NCBI RefSeq assembly: GCF_004103825.1
Contig: NZ_RYFI01000012.1
Coordinates: 1 to 57,939, forward strand
DNA: 57,939 bases
Origin: Hansschlegelia zhihuaiae
GTDB taxonomy: Bacteria; Pseudomonadota; Alphaproteobacteria; Rhizobiales; Methylopilaceae
Reading direction: 5' to 3'
A model generated the notes under the pieces. It ran no database searches. It was not told where the DNA came from and saw nothing but the letters and a program-made list of their open reading frames with translations. Positions within the stretch are counted from its first letter, which is position 1. Every line of letters starts with the position of its first letter. The position numbers and the translations under genes are program-made. Below are positions 17,626 through 27,438 of this stretch, piece by piece.

Positions 17626-18510
17626 TCATCCCCAGCTCCGACCGGCCCGCCTGAACGACCCTCTGGCGAGCGCGCTCCAGTCCTTGGCCCCGTCGCCGGA
17701 GGCGATCGCCTCGATGAAGGCGTCGCGCAGCAGGGAGGCGATCGGCAGCGGCGTCCCGCCGGCCTCGCCGGCGGCGAGCGCGAGCCGCACGTCCTTGAGC
17801 CCGAGCGGCATCTTGAAGCCGGCCGGCTCGAACGCCTTATCGGCAATCAGCCCCGCATAGGTCTTGTAGGCCGGCGACGCGAACACTGAATTGGTCATCA
17901 CCTCGTAGAGCGCAGCCGGCGGCACGCCGTGGCCGTCGACCAGCGCGCCGGCCTCGCCCAGCGTCTCGATCATGCTGGCGAGCGCGAAATTGGCGGCGAT
18001 TTTGACGACGTTGGCGCGCTTCGCCTCGTCGCCGAGCGGCCAGACCTTCTTGGAGAAGGTCTCCAGGATCGGCATCGCCTTCGCCACCGCCTCAGGCGCG
18101 CCGGCGCACATCACATTGAGCTGGCCGGCCGCGGCCACGTCGGGACGCCCAAGGACCGGCGCGGCAACATAGAAGAGGCCGCGCTCCCTGTGCACCCGCT
18201 CCATGCGGTCCGCGAAGGCGACCGAGACGGTCGAGAGATTGACGTGGACGACGCCGTTGCGCGCGAGGTCGAGCGCCCCCGACGAGACGACGACCTCCTC
18301 GATGACGTCGTCCTGGCTCAGCATCGACAAGGTGACGTCGGCGTCGAGCGCTTCGGCGGGGTCGGCCGCTGCTTCCGCTCCCTCGGCGACCAGCGCCTCG
18401 ACCGGCCCGGTCGACCGGTTCCAAACCTTGAGCTTGTACTCGCCGCCCTTGAGCAGGGTTCGGGCGACGCCCGCGCCCATGCCGCCCAGTCCGATGAATC
18501 CGACGATCAT
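17626..18510 (-). CDS. NAD(P)-dependent beta-hydroxyacid dehydrogenase family protein
   Basis: A 294-residue member of the 3-hydroxyisobutyrate dehydrogenase/6-phosphogluconate-type family. The N-terminal Rossmann motif is GFIGLGGMGAGVA (residues 4-16). The substrate-site motif HVNLSTVS and the catalytic lysine region ANVVKIAANF are present. The C-terminal domain includes GLKDVRLALAAGEAGGTPLP. It could reduce or oxidise a small 3-hydroxyacid or semialdehyde. No neighbour fixes the substrate. It is 31 bp downstream of the antiporter gene and may be cotranscribed with it. Confidence 0.85.
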   Translation of the reverse strand: MIVGFIGLGGMGAGVARTLLKGGEYKLKVWNRSTGPVEALVAEGAEAAADPAEALDADVTLSMLSQDDVIEEVVVSSGALDLARNGVVHVNLSTVSVAFADRMERVHRERGLFYVAAPVLGRPDVAAAGQLNVMCAGAPEAVAKAMPILETFSKKVWPLGDEAKRANVVKIAANFALASMIETLGEAGALVDGHGVPPAALYEVMTNSVFASPAYKTYAGLIADKAFEPAGFKMPLGLKDVRLALAAGEAGGTPLPIASLLRDAFIEAIASGDGAKDWSALARGSFRRAGRSWG

Positions 18511-18541
18511 GTGAGGTCTCCCCGCGCATTGGCTCGCGCCA

Positions 18542-20479
18542 TCAACGCGCCGGGTCCTCCTCCGTTCGCGCAGTTTCGGCTTGCGGCGACGCAGGGTCGG
18601 CCGGCGGAGACGGCTCTTCTGGCGAGACCTTGGCCGGCGCGGCGCCGGCGCCGGCGCCGGCGGGATTTCGCGTCACGAACTCGACCATTCCGAGCGCGAT
18701 CTCACGCTCGCCCATGATCACCTCGTCTGCGCCGAGCTTCGTCAGATGCTCGATCTCGGCGTCCGAATGGGCGCGCGCCACGACCACGATGGTGGGGTTC
18801 AGGGCCTTGGCCTGCTCGACCGCCTGCCCGGCCTCGAAGGCCTCGGGGATCGCGACCAGCAGCGCCTTGGCCTTGGCGAGATTGGCGAGCTTCAGGACGT
18901 CGCCGCTCGCGGCGTTGCCCACGATGGTCTCGACGCCCTCGGCGCGTAGCGCCGCGACTCGGGTATCGGCGTCCTCGATGACGAGGTAGGGGCGCCCCGC
19001 AGCCTTCAGCTCCTGACCGACGACGCTCCCGACGCGGCCGTAGCCCACGACCACGATGTGATCGACGAGCTCGGTCGGGCGGACATCGCCGTCCTCCTCG
19101 GCCTTCCTCGGCTCGGCGGCGGGCTCGGGTTCGGCCTGCTGCTGGGCCGAGGCGGCGGGAATCTCGGCCGGGGGGATCGTGCGGTCGACCGCGAGTTCGT
19201 GGGGCTCGTCGGTCGGCTCAGCGGCGGCCTGCGGCGCGCGCCGTAGCAGCCGCGCCTCGAGTCCCGGCTTGATGCGCTCGGCCGCCATGAAGACCAGCGG
19301 GTTCAGGATGATCGAGATCAGCGCGCCGGCCAGGATCAGGTCGCGGCCGGCCTCGGGCAGCAGCTTCAGCCCGACGCCGAGCTCGGCCAGAATGAAGGAG
19401 AACTCGCCGATCTGCGCGAGGCTCGCCGAGATCGTCAACGCCGTGCCGACCGTTCGTCTGAAGACGAGCGTGATCAGGAAGGCCGCGACCGACTTGCCGA
19501 TCACGATGATGAACACCGTCGCGATGACCGGCCCCGGATCGCGCAGCAGCACGGTCGGGTCGAACAGCATGCCGACCGAGACGAAGAACAGCACCGCGAA
19601 GGCGTCACGGAGCGGCAGGCTTTCCTGCGCGGCGCGGTGGCTGAGCTCGCTCTCCGACAGGATCATCCCGGCGAAGAAGGCCCCCAGCGCGAGCGACACG
19701 CCGAACAGCTTCGCCGAACCGAACGCGACGCCGAGGGCGATCGCCAGCACGCCGAGCCGGAACAGCTCGCGCGAGCCGGTATGCGCGATGAAATGCAGCA
19801 GCATCGGGATCAGCCGTCGGCCCACCGCCATCATCAGGCCCACGAAGATCGCGACCTTGAGCAGCGTGACGCCGACAAGGCCCGCGACCCCGAGTTCCAG
19901 GCCGAGAGCCTCGGCGACCATGGCGGCGACGGGATCGGGACCGTGAGCCCCACCGGCCGCGCCTGCGACCGCCGGGATCAGCACCAGCGCCAGGACCATC
20001 GCGAGGTCCTCGACGATCAGCCAGCCGACCGCGATCCGGCCACGCTCGCTGTCGATCATCCGGCGCTCCTGCAGCGCCTTCAGCAGCACGACCGTTGAGG
20101 CGACGGAGAGCGCAAGGCCGAACACCAGCCCGCCGCCGTCGGTCCAGCCCATCAGCCGCCCGAGGCCCCAGCCGAGCGCCGTCGCGCAGGCCATCTGGAC
20201 GACGGCGCCCGGGATCGCGACTCCGCGGACCGAGAGCAGATCCTTGACCGAGAAGTGCAGCCCGACGCCGAACATCAGCAGGATCACGCCGATCTCGGCG
20301 AGCTCCGGCGCGAGCTGCTGGTCGGCGACGTAGCCCGGGGTGTGGGGCCCCACCAGCACGCCGGCGATGAGATAGCCCACAAGGGGCGGCAGCCGCAGTC
20401 GATGGGCGATCGCCCCGAGGATGAAGGCCAGCACCAATCCCGCGACGATGGTCGAGATCAGCGGCGTGGCGTGCGGCAT
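18542..20479 (-). CDS. CPA2 family cation:proton antiporter, KefB/YbaL type
   Basis: A 645-residue inner-membrane protein. Residues 1 to about 385 form 12 or 13 membrane helices of the CPA2 exchanger fold, with LGFVLGAIAHRLRLPPLVGYL-like and SLALGAFFAGMILSES signatures. A charged linker (about 395-455) leads to a RCK/TrkA-N domain that starts DHIVVVGYGRVGSVVG and would bind a nucleotide. The C-terminus is proline/glutamate rich. YbaL and KefB relatives move potassium or sodium against protons, often under thiol or nucleotide control. ATG 20479 is used; a TTG at 20482 is also in frame. Confidence 0.92.
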   Translation of the reverse strand: MPHATPLISTIVAGLVLAFILGAIAHRLRLPPLVGYLIAGVLVGPHTPGYVADQQLAPELAEIGVILLMFGVGLHFSVKDLLSVRGVAIPGAVVQMACATALGWGLGRLMGWTDGGGLVFGLALSVASTVVLLKALQERRMIDSERGRIAVGWLIVEDLAMVLALVLIPAVAGAAGGAHGPDPVAAMVAEALGLELGVAGLVGVTLLKVAIFVGLMMAVGRRLIPMLLHFIAHTGSRELFRLGVLAIALGVAFGSAKLFGVSLALGAFFAGMILSESELSHRAAQESLPLRDAFAVLFFVSVGMLFDPTVLLRDPGPVIATVFIIVIGKSVAAFLITLVFRRTVGTALTISASLAQIGEFSFILAELGVGLKLLPEAGRDLILAGALISIILNPLVFMAAERIKPGLEARLLRRAPQAAAEPTDEPHELAVDRTIPPAEIPAASAQQQAEPEPAAEPRKAEEDGDVRPTELVDHIVVVGYGRVGSVVGQELKAAGRPYLVIEDADTRVAALRAEGVETIVGNAASGDVLKLANLAKAKALLVAIPEAFEAGQAVEQAKALNPTIVVVARAHSDAEIEHLTKLGADEVIMGEREIALGMVEFVTRNPAGAGAGAAPAKVSPEEPSPPADPASPQAETARTEEDPAR

Positions 20480-20638
20480 CAAGCGGTCCAGACGTTCTCA
20501 GAGGCGCGGGGAGCCGTCCGGGGACGGCGGAGCCCATTAAAGCCGCTCAAGACCCTCGGCGGACAGCAAAAATTGATCGGCCGCCGGTCAAGCTTTCGGC
20601 GCCGAGGTCCGCGGGCGGAGAAGTCGCGTCGGAGCAGC

Positions 20639-20669
20639 CTATCCCTCCCCTTGCAAAGGGGAGGGATAG
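20639..20669 (-). terminator. Intergenic hairpin after the M48 protease gene
   Basis: CTATCCCTCCCCTT (20639-20652) pairs with AAGGGGAGGGATAG (20656-20669) across a GCA loop. It lies 8 nt past the M48 stop and is a good candidate terminator. Similar CCCTCCCC/GGGGAGGG palindromes are frequent in alphaproteobacterial intergenic DNA. Confidence 0.6.
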
Positions 20670-20676
20670 AGGCGCC

Positions 20677-22161
20677 TTACTCGTCGATGACCTTGACCTT
20701 GAGCCCCTGCGGCAGGGACTCGCCGGGCGCGAAGCCGTTGAGCACCGAGAAGCGCTCGACCGCGCGGTCGGACACCGCCATGCGGGCCGCGACCGACTCC
20801 TCGGTGTCGCCGTCGCGGACGCGCTCGATCGAGAGCCTGAGCGGGCGCGCGGCGTTGATCTCTTCCTGGGAGAGCCGCCGGAAGCTCAGGAGCGAGTCGC
20901 GGAATCCGCGGTCGATCTCGGGCGTGAGGTCGCGGGCCGCGAAGATCAGGCGATAGATATCCGGCCCGAAGCGGATCGCCGCGAAGCGAAACGTCCATTC
21001 GCGCCCTTTGGCGAGCAGCGTCACGGCCTCCATGCCGTTGAGGTTGAGGCGCTCGACCTCGCCGGGCTCGGTGCCGTCGATCCAGTTCTCCGAGACGTAT
21101 TTTTCGAGCGACTGCCCCGGCGCGAGCTTGGCCGCGTCCATTCGGAGCGCCCGCCCGTCCGGCGCGACGCCGAGCAGCGCCTCGGTCCCGTTGTCGAACG
21201 CGAAGCCCTCCGGCGCCTCGAACGAGAAGCCGAGCCGCGGATGCAGGAACCGCCGGCCGCGCGCAAAACCCTGGCTTGGATCGTCGCCATAGGTCATGCC
21301 GTCGATCGCGTCGAGAAAGCCGTCGCGGTCGCGGTCGCCGAGGCCCGGCGCCGCGACCTGGCGCGCGGCGGCGACGGAAAGCTGAACGCGCTCCGGCGTC
21401 GACGGGTGCGTGGACAGGAAGTCGAGGCCCGGCTGCGACGGCTTCTGGCCGAGCGCCGCGATCCTGAGATCCGCCTGGCGTCCCATCGACAGCAGGAAGC
21501 GCGAGGCGCCGTAGGGGTCGAAGCCGGCGCGCGCGACGTTCTGGACGCCGATCCGGTCGGCCTCGAGCTCCTGCGCCCGCGAGAAGCTCGCGAGCGAGAG
21601 CTTGCCCTTGGCGAGCGCGACCTGGCCGGCCTGCTGGTCCTGCAGCACGTCCGACACGACGCGGCTGACGAGCAGCGCCTTGCGCTCCTCGTCGGCGCGC
21701 TGGATGGCGTGGCGCGCGGTGACATGCGCCATCTCGTGGGCGAGCACGGCCGCGACCTCGGACGAGTCGTTCGCGACCGCGAGCAGCCCGCGCGTGACGT
21801 AGAGATTGCCGTTCGGCAACGCGAAGGCGTTGACCAGCGGCGAGTTGAGCAGCGTGACGCGGTAGCGCAGGTCCGGGCGCTCGGAGGCCGTGGCGAGCCG
21901 GTCGGCGATCCGGTTGAGATGCGCGGTCAGGAGCGGCTTGTCGTAGATGCCGCCATAGGCGCCGGCGATGCGCGCCTGCTCCTGGGTGACGGCGCTCGGC
22001 GGCGGCGGGGCGACCTTTGGGGCCGCCGGCGGCGCGGCCGCCGTGGTCTCGGGCGCGGCGCGCTCCTGCTGGGTCACGCTGGCGCAGCCGGCGAGCGCCG
22101 CCATGCCGCCCGCCGCCGCGAGCCGCAAACCCCACCGAGACAACGCGAACAGCTTCCGCAT
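20677..22161 (-). CDS. M48 family metalloprotease, lipoprotein
   Basis: A 494-residue putative periplasmic zinc protease. It starts with a signal peptide ending in a lipobox LAGC (Cys near 26). The zinc site is HEMAH in AVLAHEMAHVTARHAI, with a downstream glutamate in ELEADRIG. This matches the BepA/LoiP-like M48 branch involved in outer-membrane protein quality control. The C-terminal part beyond the peptidase domain (about 290-494) ends in a LysM-like segment (DTEESVAARM...LPQGLKVKVI). Its ATG overlaps the TGA of the upstream nuclease-like gene (TGATG), so the two are translationally coupled. Confidence 0.92.
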   Translation of the reverse strand: MRKLFALSRWGLRLAAAGGMAALAGCASVTQQERAAPETTAAAPPAAPKVAPPPPSAVTQEQARIAGAYGGIYDKPLLTAHLNRIADRLATASERPDLRYRVTLLNSPLVNAFALPNGNLYVTRGLLAVANDSSEVAAVLAHEMAHVTARHAIQRADEERKALLVSRVVSDVLQDQQAGQVALAKGKLSLASFSRAQELEADRIGVQNVARAGFDPYGASRFLLSMGRQADLRIAALGQKPSQPGLDFLSTHPSTPERVQLSVAAARQVAAPGLGDRDRDGFLDAIDGMTYGDDPSQGFARGRRFLHPRLGFSFEAPEGFAFDNGTEALLGVAPDGRALRMDAAKLAPGQSLEKYVSENWIDGTEPGEVERLNLNGMEAVTLLAKGREWTFRFAAIRFGPDIYRLIFAARDLTPEIDRGFRDSLLSFRRLSQEEINAARPLRLSIERVRDGDTEESVAARMAVSDRAVERFSVLNGFAPGESLPQGLKVKVIDE

Positions 22162-22997
22162 CACCGCTTCCGACCGTCGAGGCTTTCGACCTGGGCGGCG
22201 TCCGTCACATAGATCACTGGGCCGCGCCGGATCTCGACGACGCCTCTCGCCCTGACCAGCATGCCCGATCTGACGCCCAGACGCTCGAATCCGCCAAGCT
22301 TGCGCAGGGCCGCCTCCGAGAGGGACAGCGACAGCGCCTCGCGCCAGCGCCTCCCGAAATTGACATAGGCCCGCCCGGCCGACGTCCTCACGCTCGCCAC
22401 GCGGCCCTCCGCGACGACGAACCGCCCGGAGAGCGAAGCCAGCGCCGCGCCGTCATGAGCGTTCCGGACCTCGTAATACGGATCGGACCACAAACCAAGG
22501 CGCGCGCCGAGCGCCGCGCTCTCCGCCTGCGCGAGCGTGGCGCCGCAGTCACGCCCTGCGGCGTCGGCCAGGACCCTGAGATGGCCCAGCGCCAACAGTC
22601 TGACCGCAAGACCCGCATGGTCGCGTTCGTCGATCTCGGCCAGATAGCCGACGGCGCGGCCGTGGCGGTCGGGCGAGGCCGACGCGAGCCTGAGCTCGAG
22701 CACGCGCCCCCCCGCCTGCGCTTCGAGCGCCTCACGCGCGGCGGCCGCGATCGGCCAGTCGTCATCTCTCGTTCCGAGCGGCGCCTTGGGCGCGGCCACC
22801 CCTGCGAGGCGGACCTCGCGTCCGTCGTCCAGCCGGACCGTGTCGCCGTCGAGCGCCCGCTCGACCGCAACCGCCTCGGGCGCGGCGGCGAGCGAACAGG
22901 GCGCGGCGTGCGCCGGCGCCGCGGCGAGCGCCGCGAGCGTCGAGCATGTCCATATGCGAAGGCCGAGGGCCATCCGGGCGACCCGATGAGCGCCCAT
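22161..22997 (-). CDS. Exported thermonuclease-like (SNase) protein
   Basis: A 278-residue protein with an N-terminal signal peptide (cleavage near AHA-AP at residue 31) and a staphylococcal nuclease-like domain from about 40 to 170. Catalytic-type residues are partly visible: DGDTVRL, VRLAGVAAP and DRHGRAVGYL. The usual arginine of the RLxGIDxPE motif is preserved in VRLAG, but the DxPE part is degraded to AAPK, so activity is uncertain. The C-terminal half is a second domain seen in alphaproteobacterial relatives. It is coupled to the M48 protease gene downstream. Confidence 0.8.
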   Translation of the reverse strand: MGAHRVARMALGLRIWTCSTLAALAAAPAHAAPCSLAAAPEAVAVERALDGDTVRLDDGREVRLAGVAAPKAPLGTRDDDWPIAAAAREALEAQAGGRVLELRLASASPDRHGRAVGYLAEIDERDHAGLAVRLLALGHLRVLADAAGRDCGATLAQAESAALGARLGLWSDPYYEVRNAHDGAALASLSGRFVVAEGRVASVRTSAGRAYVNFGRRWREALSLSLSEAALRKLGGFERLGVRSGMLVRARGVVEIRRGPVIYVTDAAQVESLDGRKR

Positions 22998-23050
22998 CCG
23001 GCGCCGCCCGATGGTGACGGGCCTATGGTGGACGAGCGGTTAAGCGCCGG

Positions 23051-23938
23051 TCACAGAACCACGATGCCGGCGTGCTTGGCCTTGTCGTCCGGTTCGACAT
23101 GGATGGTGACGACCATGTCGCCGTCCTCGTCCTGGAGCGCGCGCTCGATCCGGTCGCAGATGTCGTGGGCGGCCGAGACCCGCATGTCGCCCGGCACCAC
23201 GAGATGAAAGTCGAGGAAGGTGAGGCGGCCGGCGTTGCGGGTCCTGAGATCGTGCGCCTCGATCGCGCCGTCGGCGTTGACCGCGATCACCTCGCGGATG
23301 CGATCGAGCGTCTCGGGAGCCGCGGCCTCGTCCATCAGTCCGCCGACCGAGCTGCGCACCAGCACGGCGCCGGACCACAGCACGTTGATCGCGACGAGGC
23401 AGGCGAGCGCGGGGTCGAGCCACTGCAGGCCGGTGACCGCGACCGCGCCGACGCCCGCGAGCACGCCCGCCGAGGACACGACGTCGGTCATGAGATGACG
23501 TCCGTCGGCGACCAGCGCAGGCGAGCGCAGCGTACGACCCTTACGGAACAGCACGAGGCACCACAGCCCGTTGATCGCGCTCGCCGCGACGTTCGCGCCG
23601 ATCCCGAGCGGCGTCAGGGCGAGCTCTCGCGGATTTTGGAAGGCGTCCCAGGCCTCGTGGAGGATCGCCGCCGCGGCCACGATGATGAGCGCGCCCTCGA
23701 CCACGGCGGAGACATACTCCGCCTTGTGGTGACCGTAGGGGTGGTTGCGGTCCGGCGGGGCGGCGGCGAGCCGGACGGCCATGAAGGCGGCGGCGGCGGC
23801 GGCGACGTTCACGATGCTCTCGGCGGCGTCAGAATAGAGCGCGACCGAGCCGGTAAGCAGGAAGGCCGCGGTCTTCAGGGCCAGCACCACGAGACCGACC
23901 GCGACGCTGCCCAGCGCGATCCTCTGCGCGCCGTCCAT
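23051..23938 (-). CDS. Cation diffusion facilitator family transporter
   Basis: A 295-residue CDF metal/proton antiporter. It has six predicted membrane helices over about residues 10-200 and a cytosolic ferredoxin-like domain at the C-terminus (DFHLVVPGDMRVSAAHDICDRIE). The transport-site motifs are YSDAAES in helix II and HLMTDVVSS (HxxxD) in helix V. The first position is an aromatic-Ser-Asp set rather than HxxxD, which is seen in iron/manganese-type CDF proteins. It exports a divalent metal such as Zn, Fe, Mn or Co; the exact ion is not determined. It is not adjacent to the cobalt region. Confidence 0.9.
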   Translation of the reverse strand: MDGAQRIALGSVAVGLVVLALKTAAFLLTGSVALYSDAAESIVNVAAAAAAFMAVRLAAAPPDRNHPYGHHKAEYVSAVVEGALIIVAAAAILHEAWDAFQNPRELALTPLGIGANVAASAINGLWCLVLFRKGRTLRSPALVADGRHLMTDVVSSAGVLAGVGAVAVTGLQWLDPALACLVAINVLWSGAVLVRSSVGGLMDEAAAPETLDRIREVIAVNADGAIEAHDLRTRNAGRLTFLDFHLVVPGDMRVSAAHDICDRIERALQDEDGDMVVTIHVEPDDKAKHAGIVVL

Positions 23939-24128
23939 GCTCCACCTCGCGAGCCGAAATCCCCGTCGGCCGTGCGACTAGCGGGCCGGAACGCCCCCGG
24001 CAACCGATATCTTCGCGGCTGAGAGGCGTTCGCAATTGAGGCGCGCCTGCGCTTGGAGCGGGAGGCGAGCCATGATAGGTCAGCGACGGCCTTCAGGGCC
24101 TACGCCCCACGGGGCCGACGGCTCCAGT

Positions 24129-24205
<77 letters not shown>

Positions 24206-24369
24206 AGACTTTCCTGGCGTCATGGTTTCGGCTCAAAGGCCGAAAATCGCTCTGGGGCGGGAAACGGCCTGGCTTTGGAAATCCTTCCGCCATTTCCCCG
24301 GCGATCCTTTGCGGGCCGCGGCCGCAGTCGCGCCGGACGTCAAGATCGTGGGGGAGGTTCAAGACCGGT

Positions 24370-25275
24370 TCAGCGGTCGGCGCCGTTTCTTGCCGCCCAA
24401 TCGCCTCTGCGAAGCCAATTGCAGAAGGATCGCGCCGCAGGATCGTCGGCGCGGGCGTCCGGCACATAGGCGAAATAGCTCCTGGCGGGCAGCGCCGGCC
24501 CCTCGAACGGGAAGACCAGACGGCCGGCCTTGACGTCGTCCTCGGTGAGGGCCGTCGGACCCATGGCGACCCCTATGCCGTCGAGAGCCGCCTGCAGCGT
24601 CAGGTAGAAGTGCTCGAACGTCACGGAGCCGGCCGTCGTCAGGTCGGGAACGCGCGCGGCCACAAGCCATTGCGACCACACGTCCGGCAGCGTGGCGGCG
24701 TGCAGCAGAGTGTGTCGCCTGAGATCGTGGAGGGTCGTCAGCGGCAGACGCTCCAGCAGCCCGGGACTGCAGACGGGTATGCGGGTTTCCGACAGGAACG
24801 GGTGGGCGACGTGGCCGGGGATTTGTTCGGGCCCGCCGCGGATGGCCACGTCGTAAGGATCGTTCAGATCACGGATTGGCGCGTTCGAGGTCGTCAGCCG
24901 GATCTCGATGCTCGGATGCGCGAGCTGGAACGCCGAAAGGCGCGGGATCAGCCAGCGCAGCGTGAACGTCGCGAGGGCGTTCACATGCAGCACGCGACGG
25001 GAGCGCTGCTCGATCTGCCGCGCGGTCGCGGCGGCGATCCGATCGAGCGCGGCGCCGATCTCGGCGAGATAGGCGACGCCGCTCTCGGTCAGCGTGACGC
25101 GCCGATGGCTGCGGACGAACAGCGGTCGTCCGAACCAGTCCTCGAGCGCCCGGATCTGTCGGCTGACGGCGCCATGCGTGAGGTTCAGCTCCCGCGCCGC
25201 CAGGGTGAAGCTCTGGCGCCGGCCGGCGGCTTCGAAAACGCGAAGGGCGTTCAGCGGCGGGAGGCGGCGGTCCAT
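24370..25275 (-). CDS. LysR family regulator, GcvA-like
   Basis: A 301-residue LysR-type regulator. The N-terminal helix-turn-helix reads LNALRVFEAAGRRQSFTLAA and ARELNLTHGAVSRQIRALED, typical of the GcvA/AmpR branch. The remainder is the periplasmic-binding-like effector domain. It is divergent from the MFS gene at 25375, with 99 bp between them that contain a 13-bp palindrome, so it probably controls that transporter. The effector is unknown. Confidence 0.92.
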   Translation of the reverse strand: MDRRLPPLNALRVFEAAGRRQSFTLAARELNLTHGAVSRQIRALEDWFGRPLFVRSHRRVTLTESGVAYLAEIGAALDRIAAATARQIEQRSRRVLHVNALATFTLRWLIPRLSAFQLAHPSIEIRLTTSNAPIRDLNDPYDVAIRGGPEQIPGHVAHPFLSETRIPVCSPGLLERLPLTTLHDLRRHTLLHAATLPDVWSQWLVAARVPDLTTAGSVTFEHFYLTLQAALDGIGVAMGPTALTEDDVKAGRLVFPFEGPALPARSYFAYVPDARADDPAARSFCNWLRRGDWAARNGADR

Positions 25276-25346
25276 CTGCGTCAGCTTTTCTCACGCATTG
25301 GGTCAGAATTCATCGTTTGTCCGAGGCTCGGGCGCAGCGCATCGTG

Positions 25347-25359
25347 TGACGAATCGTCA
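25347..25359. promoter_or_regulatory. Palindrome between LysR and MFS genes
   Basis: TGACGA-A-TCGTCA is a perfect 6+1+6 inverted repeat, 15 bp before the MFS start. It is a candidate operator for the divergent LysR protein. Confidence 0.45.
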
Positions 25360-25374
25360 TCGCAGTTGAAGCCC

Positions 25375-26589
25375 ATGACCCTGCCCCTGTCGACCGCCGG
25401 CGCGCCGCGGCGGCGAGACGCGAGTCGCACGCTGGTCGTGGCGGGCCTCGTGCACGCCCTGCACGACGGCTACACGGACCTGATCTACGTCCTCCTGCCG
25501 GTCTGGCAGGCCGAGTTCGGGCTGAGCTACAGCCTGCTCGCGCTGCTTCGGGGCCTTTATGCGGGCGCGATGGCGCTGCTCCAGGTGCCGGCGGCGCGGC
25601 TCTCGGAGCGGTTCGGCGGCCGCGCCATTCTCGCGGCCGGCACGATCCTGGCGGCTCTCGGATACATGCTCGCGGGCCTGTCCGGCGGGGCGATCGGGCT
25701 CTGCGCAAGTCTGGCGCTCTCCGGAGCGGGGTCGAGCGCGCAGCATCCCATCGCGTCCGCCGCGGTGTCGCGCGCCTATGGGGGAGCGGCGGCTCGCGGA
25801 CCGATCGGGACCTACAATTTCAGCGGAGATCTCGGCAAGGCGGCGCTGCCGGCGCTGACCGCCCTGCTGGTCACGCTGACGCCGTGGCGGCATGCGCTCT
25901 GGCTGATTGGCGTGCTCGGGCTGATCGCGGCCGCCGCCATCGCCTTCATGCCGGCCATTCGCTCCACCGGCGGCGAAACCTCCACGTCTTCTCAGGGCGG
26001 CGTCGAGGTCCGGGGCGGCTTCGCGCTTCTCTGCTTCATCGGCTCGCTCGACACCGCCGCGCGAATGGGCTTCCTGACTTTCCTGCCGTTCATGCTCCAG
26101 TCGAAGGGCGCGACGCTGCCGACCATCGGGGCCGCGTTCACGGCGGTGTTCATCGGCGGCGCGCTCGGCAAATTCGCCTGCGGCTGGCTCGGGGCGCGCC
26201 TCGGCGTCACGCGCACCGTGCTGCTGACCGAAGGCGCGACGGTGGTCCTGATATTCGCCGCCATGGCCCTGCCTCTGGCGCCGTCGCTTTTCCTGCTGCC
26301 GGTGGTCGGCGTCGCGCTGAACGGGACGTCGTCGGTCCTCTACGGCGCCGTGCCCGAGCTTTCGCCGGCCGGGCGGGTCGAGAACGCCTTTGCGGTCTTC
26401 TACACGGCCGTCATCGGCGCGGGCGCGCTCGCGCCGGTGCTCTTCGGCGTGGTCGGCGACGCCGGCGGTTGGGGCTGGGGCATGGCCTGCGCAGGCGGAA
26501 CCGCGCTGCTGACATTGCCCGCAGCTCTCATGCTCGGAGGAACGATCGCCACGATCTCGAAGCCGGCGGCGCCGAAAAGCCGGCAATGA
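25375..26589 (+). CDS. MFS efflux transporter, fosmidomycin-resistance (Fsr) type
   Basis: A 404-residue major facilitator with 12 predicted helices. The N-terminal motif LVHALHDGYTDLIYVLLPVWQAEFGLSY matches Fsr-type exporters, followed by the loop motif RLSERFGGR. Fsr relatives export antibiotics such as fosmidomycin, but relatives with other substrates exist. ATG 25375 is chosen because the family begins shortly before the first helix; the long open frame upstream overlaps the LysR gene. Regulation by the divergent LysR gene is likely. Confidence 0.88.
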   Translation: MTLPLSTAGAPRRRDASRTLVVAGLVHALHDGYTDLIYVLLPVWQAEFGLSYSLLALLRGLYAGAMALLQVPAARLSERFGGRAILAAGTILAALGYMLAGLSGGAIGLCASLALSGAGSSAQHPIASAAVSRAYGGAAARGPIGTYNFSGDLGKAALPALTALLVTLTPWRHALWLIGVLGLIAAAAIAFMPAIRSTGGETSTSSQGGVEVRGGFALLCFIGSLDTAARMGFLTFLPFMLQSKGATLPTIGAAFTAVFIGGALGKFACGWLGARLGVTRTVLLTEGATVVLIFAAMALPLAPSLFLLPVVGVALNGTSSVLYGAVPELSPAGRVENAFAVFYTAVIGAGALAPVLFGVVGDAGGWGWGMACAGGTALLTLPAALMLGGTIATISKPAAPKSRQ

Positions 26590-26639
26590 GCCGCCGGCAT
26601 TCAGCCAGTCGTCCCCCCAACCGCACGAAGGTTCGCTAG

Positions 26640-27401
26640 ATGAACACCGTCCCGGAGGCGCCGCTCATTCTGATCACGGGCGGAGGTCGTGGCGTCGGCG
26701 CGGCGACTGCGCGGCTCGCCGCCGCACGAGGTTACGACGTGGCGATCAGCTTCGTCTCCAACGAGTCCGCCGCCCTTGCGGTGGCGGCAGATGTGGAGGC
26801 TGTCGGGCGCCGGGCGTTGGCCGTGCGCGCAGACAGCGCGGATCCGGAGCAGGTCGCCCAGTTGTTCGCCGCGATCGACCGGACGTTCGGCCGGATCGAC
26901 GTGCTGGTGAACAACGCGGCGATAATCGCACGGCAGTCCCGGCTGGAAGATCTCGAATTCGAGCGGTTGCAGCGCATCTTCGCGGTCAACGCGATCGGCC
27001 CCATCCTCTGTGCGCAGCAGGCGGCGAAGCGCATGTCGTATCGTCACAACGGGCGGGGCGGCGTCGTGATCAACATCTCCTCGGCGTCGGCCCGGCTCGG
27101 CAGTCCGAACGAATATGTCGACTACGCCGCCTCGAAGGGCGCCCTTGAGACATTCTCTGTCGGCTTCGCCAAGGAAGTCGCGCGGGAGGGGATACGCGTC
27201 GCCTGCATTCGCCCTGGGCACATCTACACCGACATGCATGCGAGCGGCGGAGAGCCGGGACGGGTGGATCGCATCAAGGACTCGATCCCCATGGGAAGAG
27301 GCGGTCAGCCTGTAGAGGTAGCGCGCGCGATCCTGTGGCTGGCGAGCGCCGAGGCTTCGTTCGTCACCAACACGTTCCTCGATGTCACCGGCGGCAAGTG
27401 A
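26640..27401 (+). CDS. SDR family oxidoreductase
   Basis: A classical short-chain dehydrogenase of 253 residues. The cofactor motif TGGGRGVG spans residues 13-20, NNAA lies near 91, and the catalytic Tyr162-x3-Lys166 sits in DYAASKG. The sequence resembles glucose-1-dehydrogenase/3-ketoacyl reductase-type enzymes. The substrate is unknown. It is 50 bp after the MFS gene on the same strand and may be cotranscribed with it. Confidence 0.9.
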   Translation: MNTVPEAPLILITGGGRGVGAATARLAAARGYDVAISFVSNESAALAVAADVEAVGRRALAVRADSADPEQVAQLFAAIDRTFGRIDVLVNNAAIIARQSRLEDLEFERLQRIFAVNAIGPILCAQQAAKRMSYRHNGRGGVVINISSASARLGSPNEYVDYAASKGALETFSVGFAKEVAREGIRVACIRPGHIYTDMHASGGEPGRVDRIKDSIPMGRGGQPVEVARAILWLASAEASFVTNTFLDVTGGK

Positions 27402-27438
27402 GCGACAGCGGCCAACAGACTTGATCGGACGGCGATCT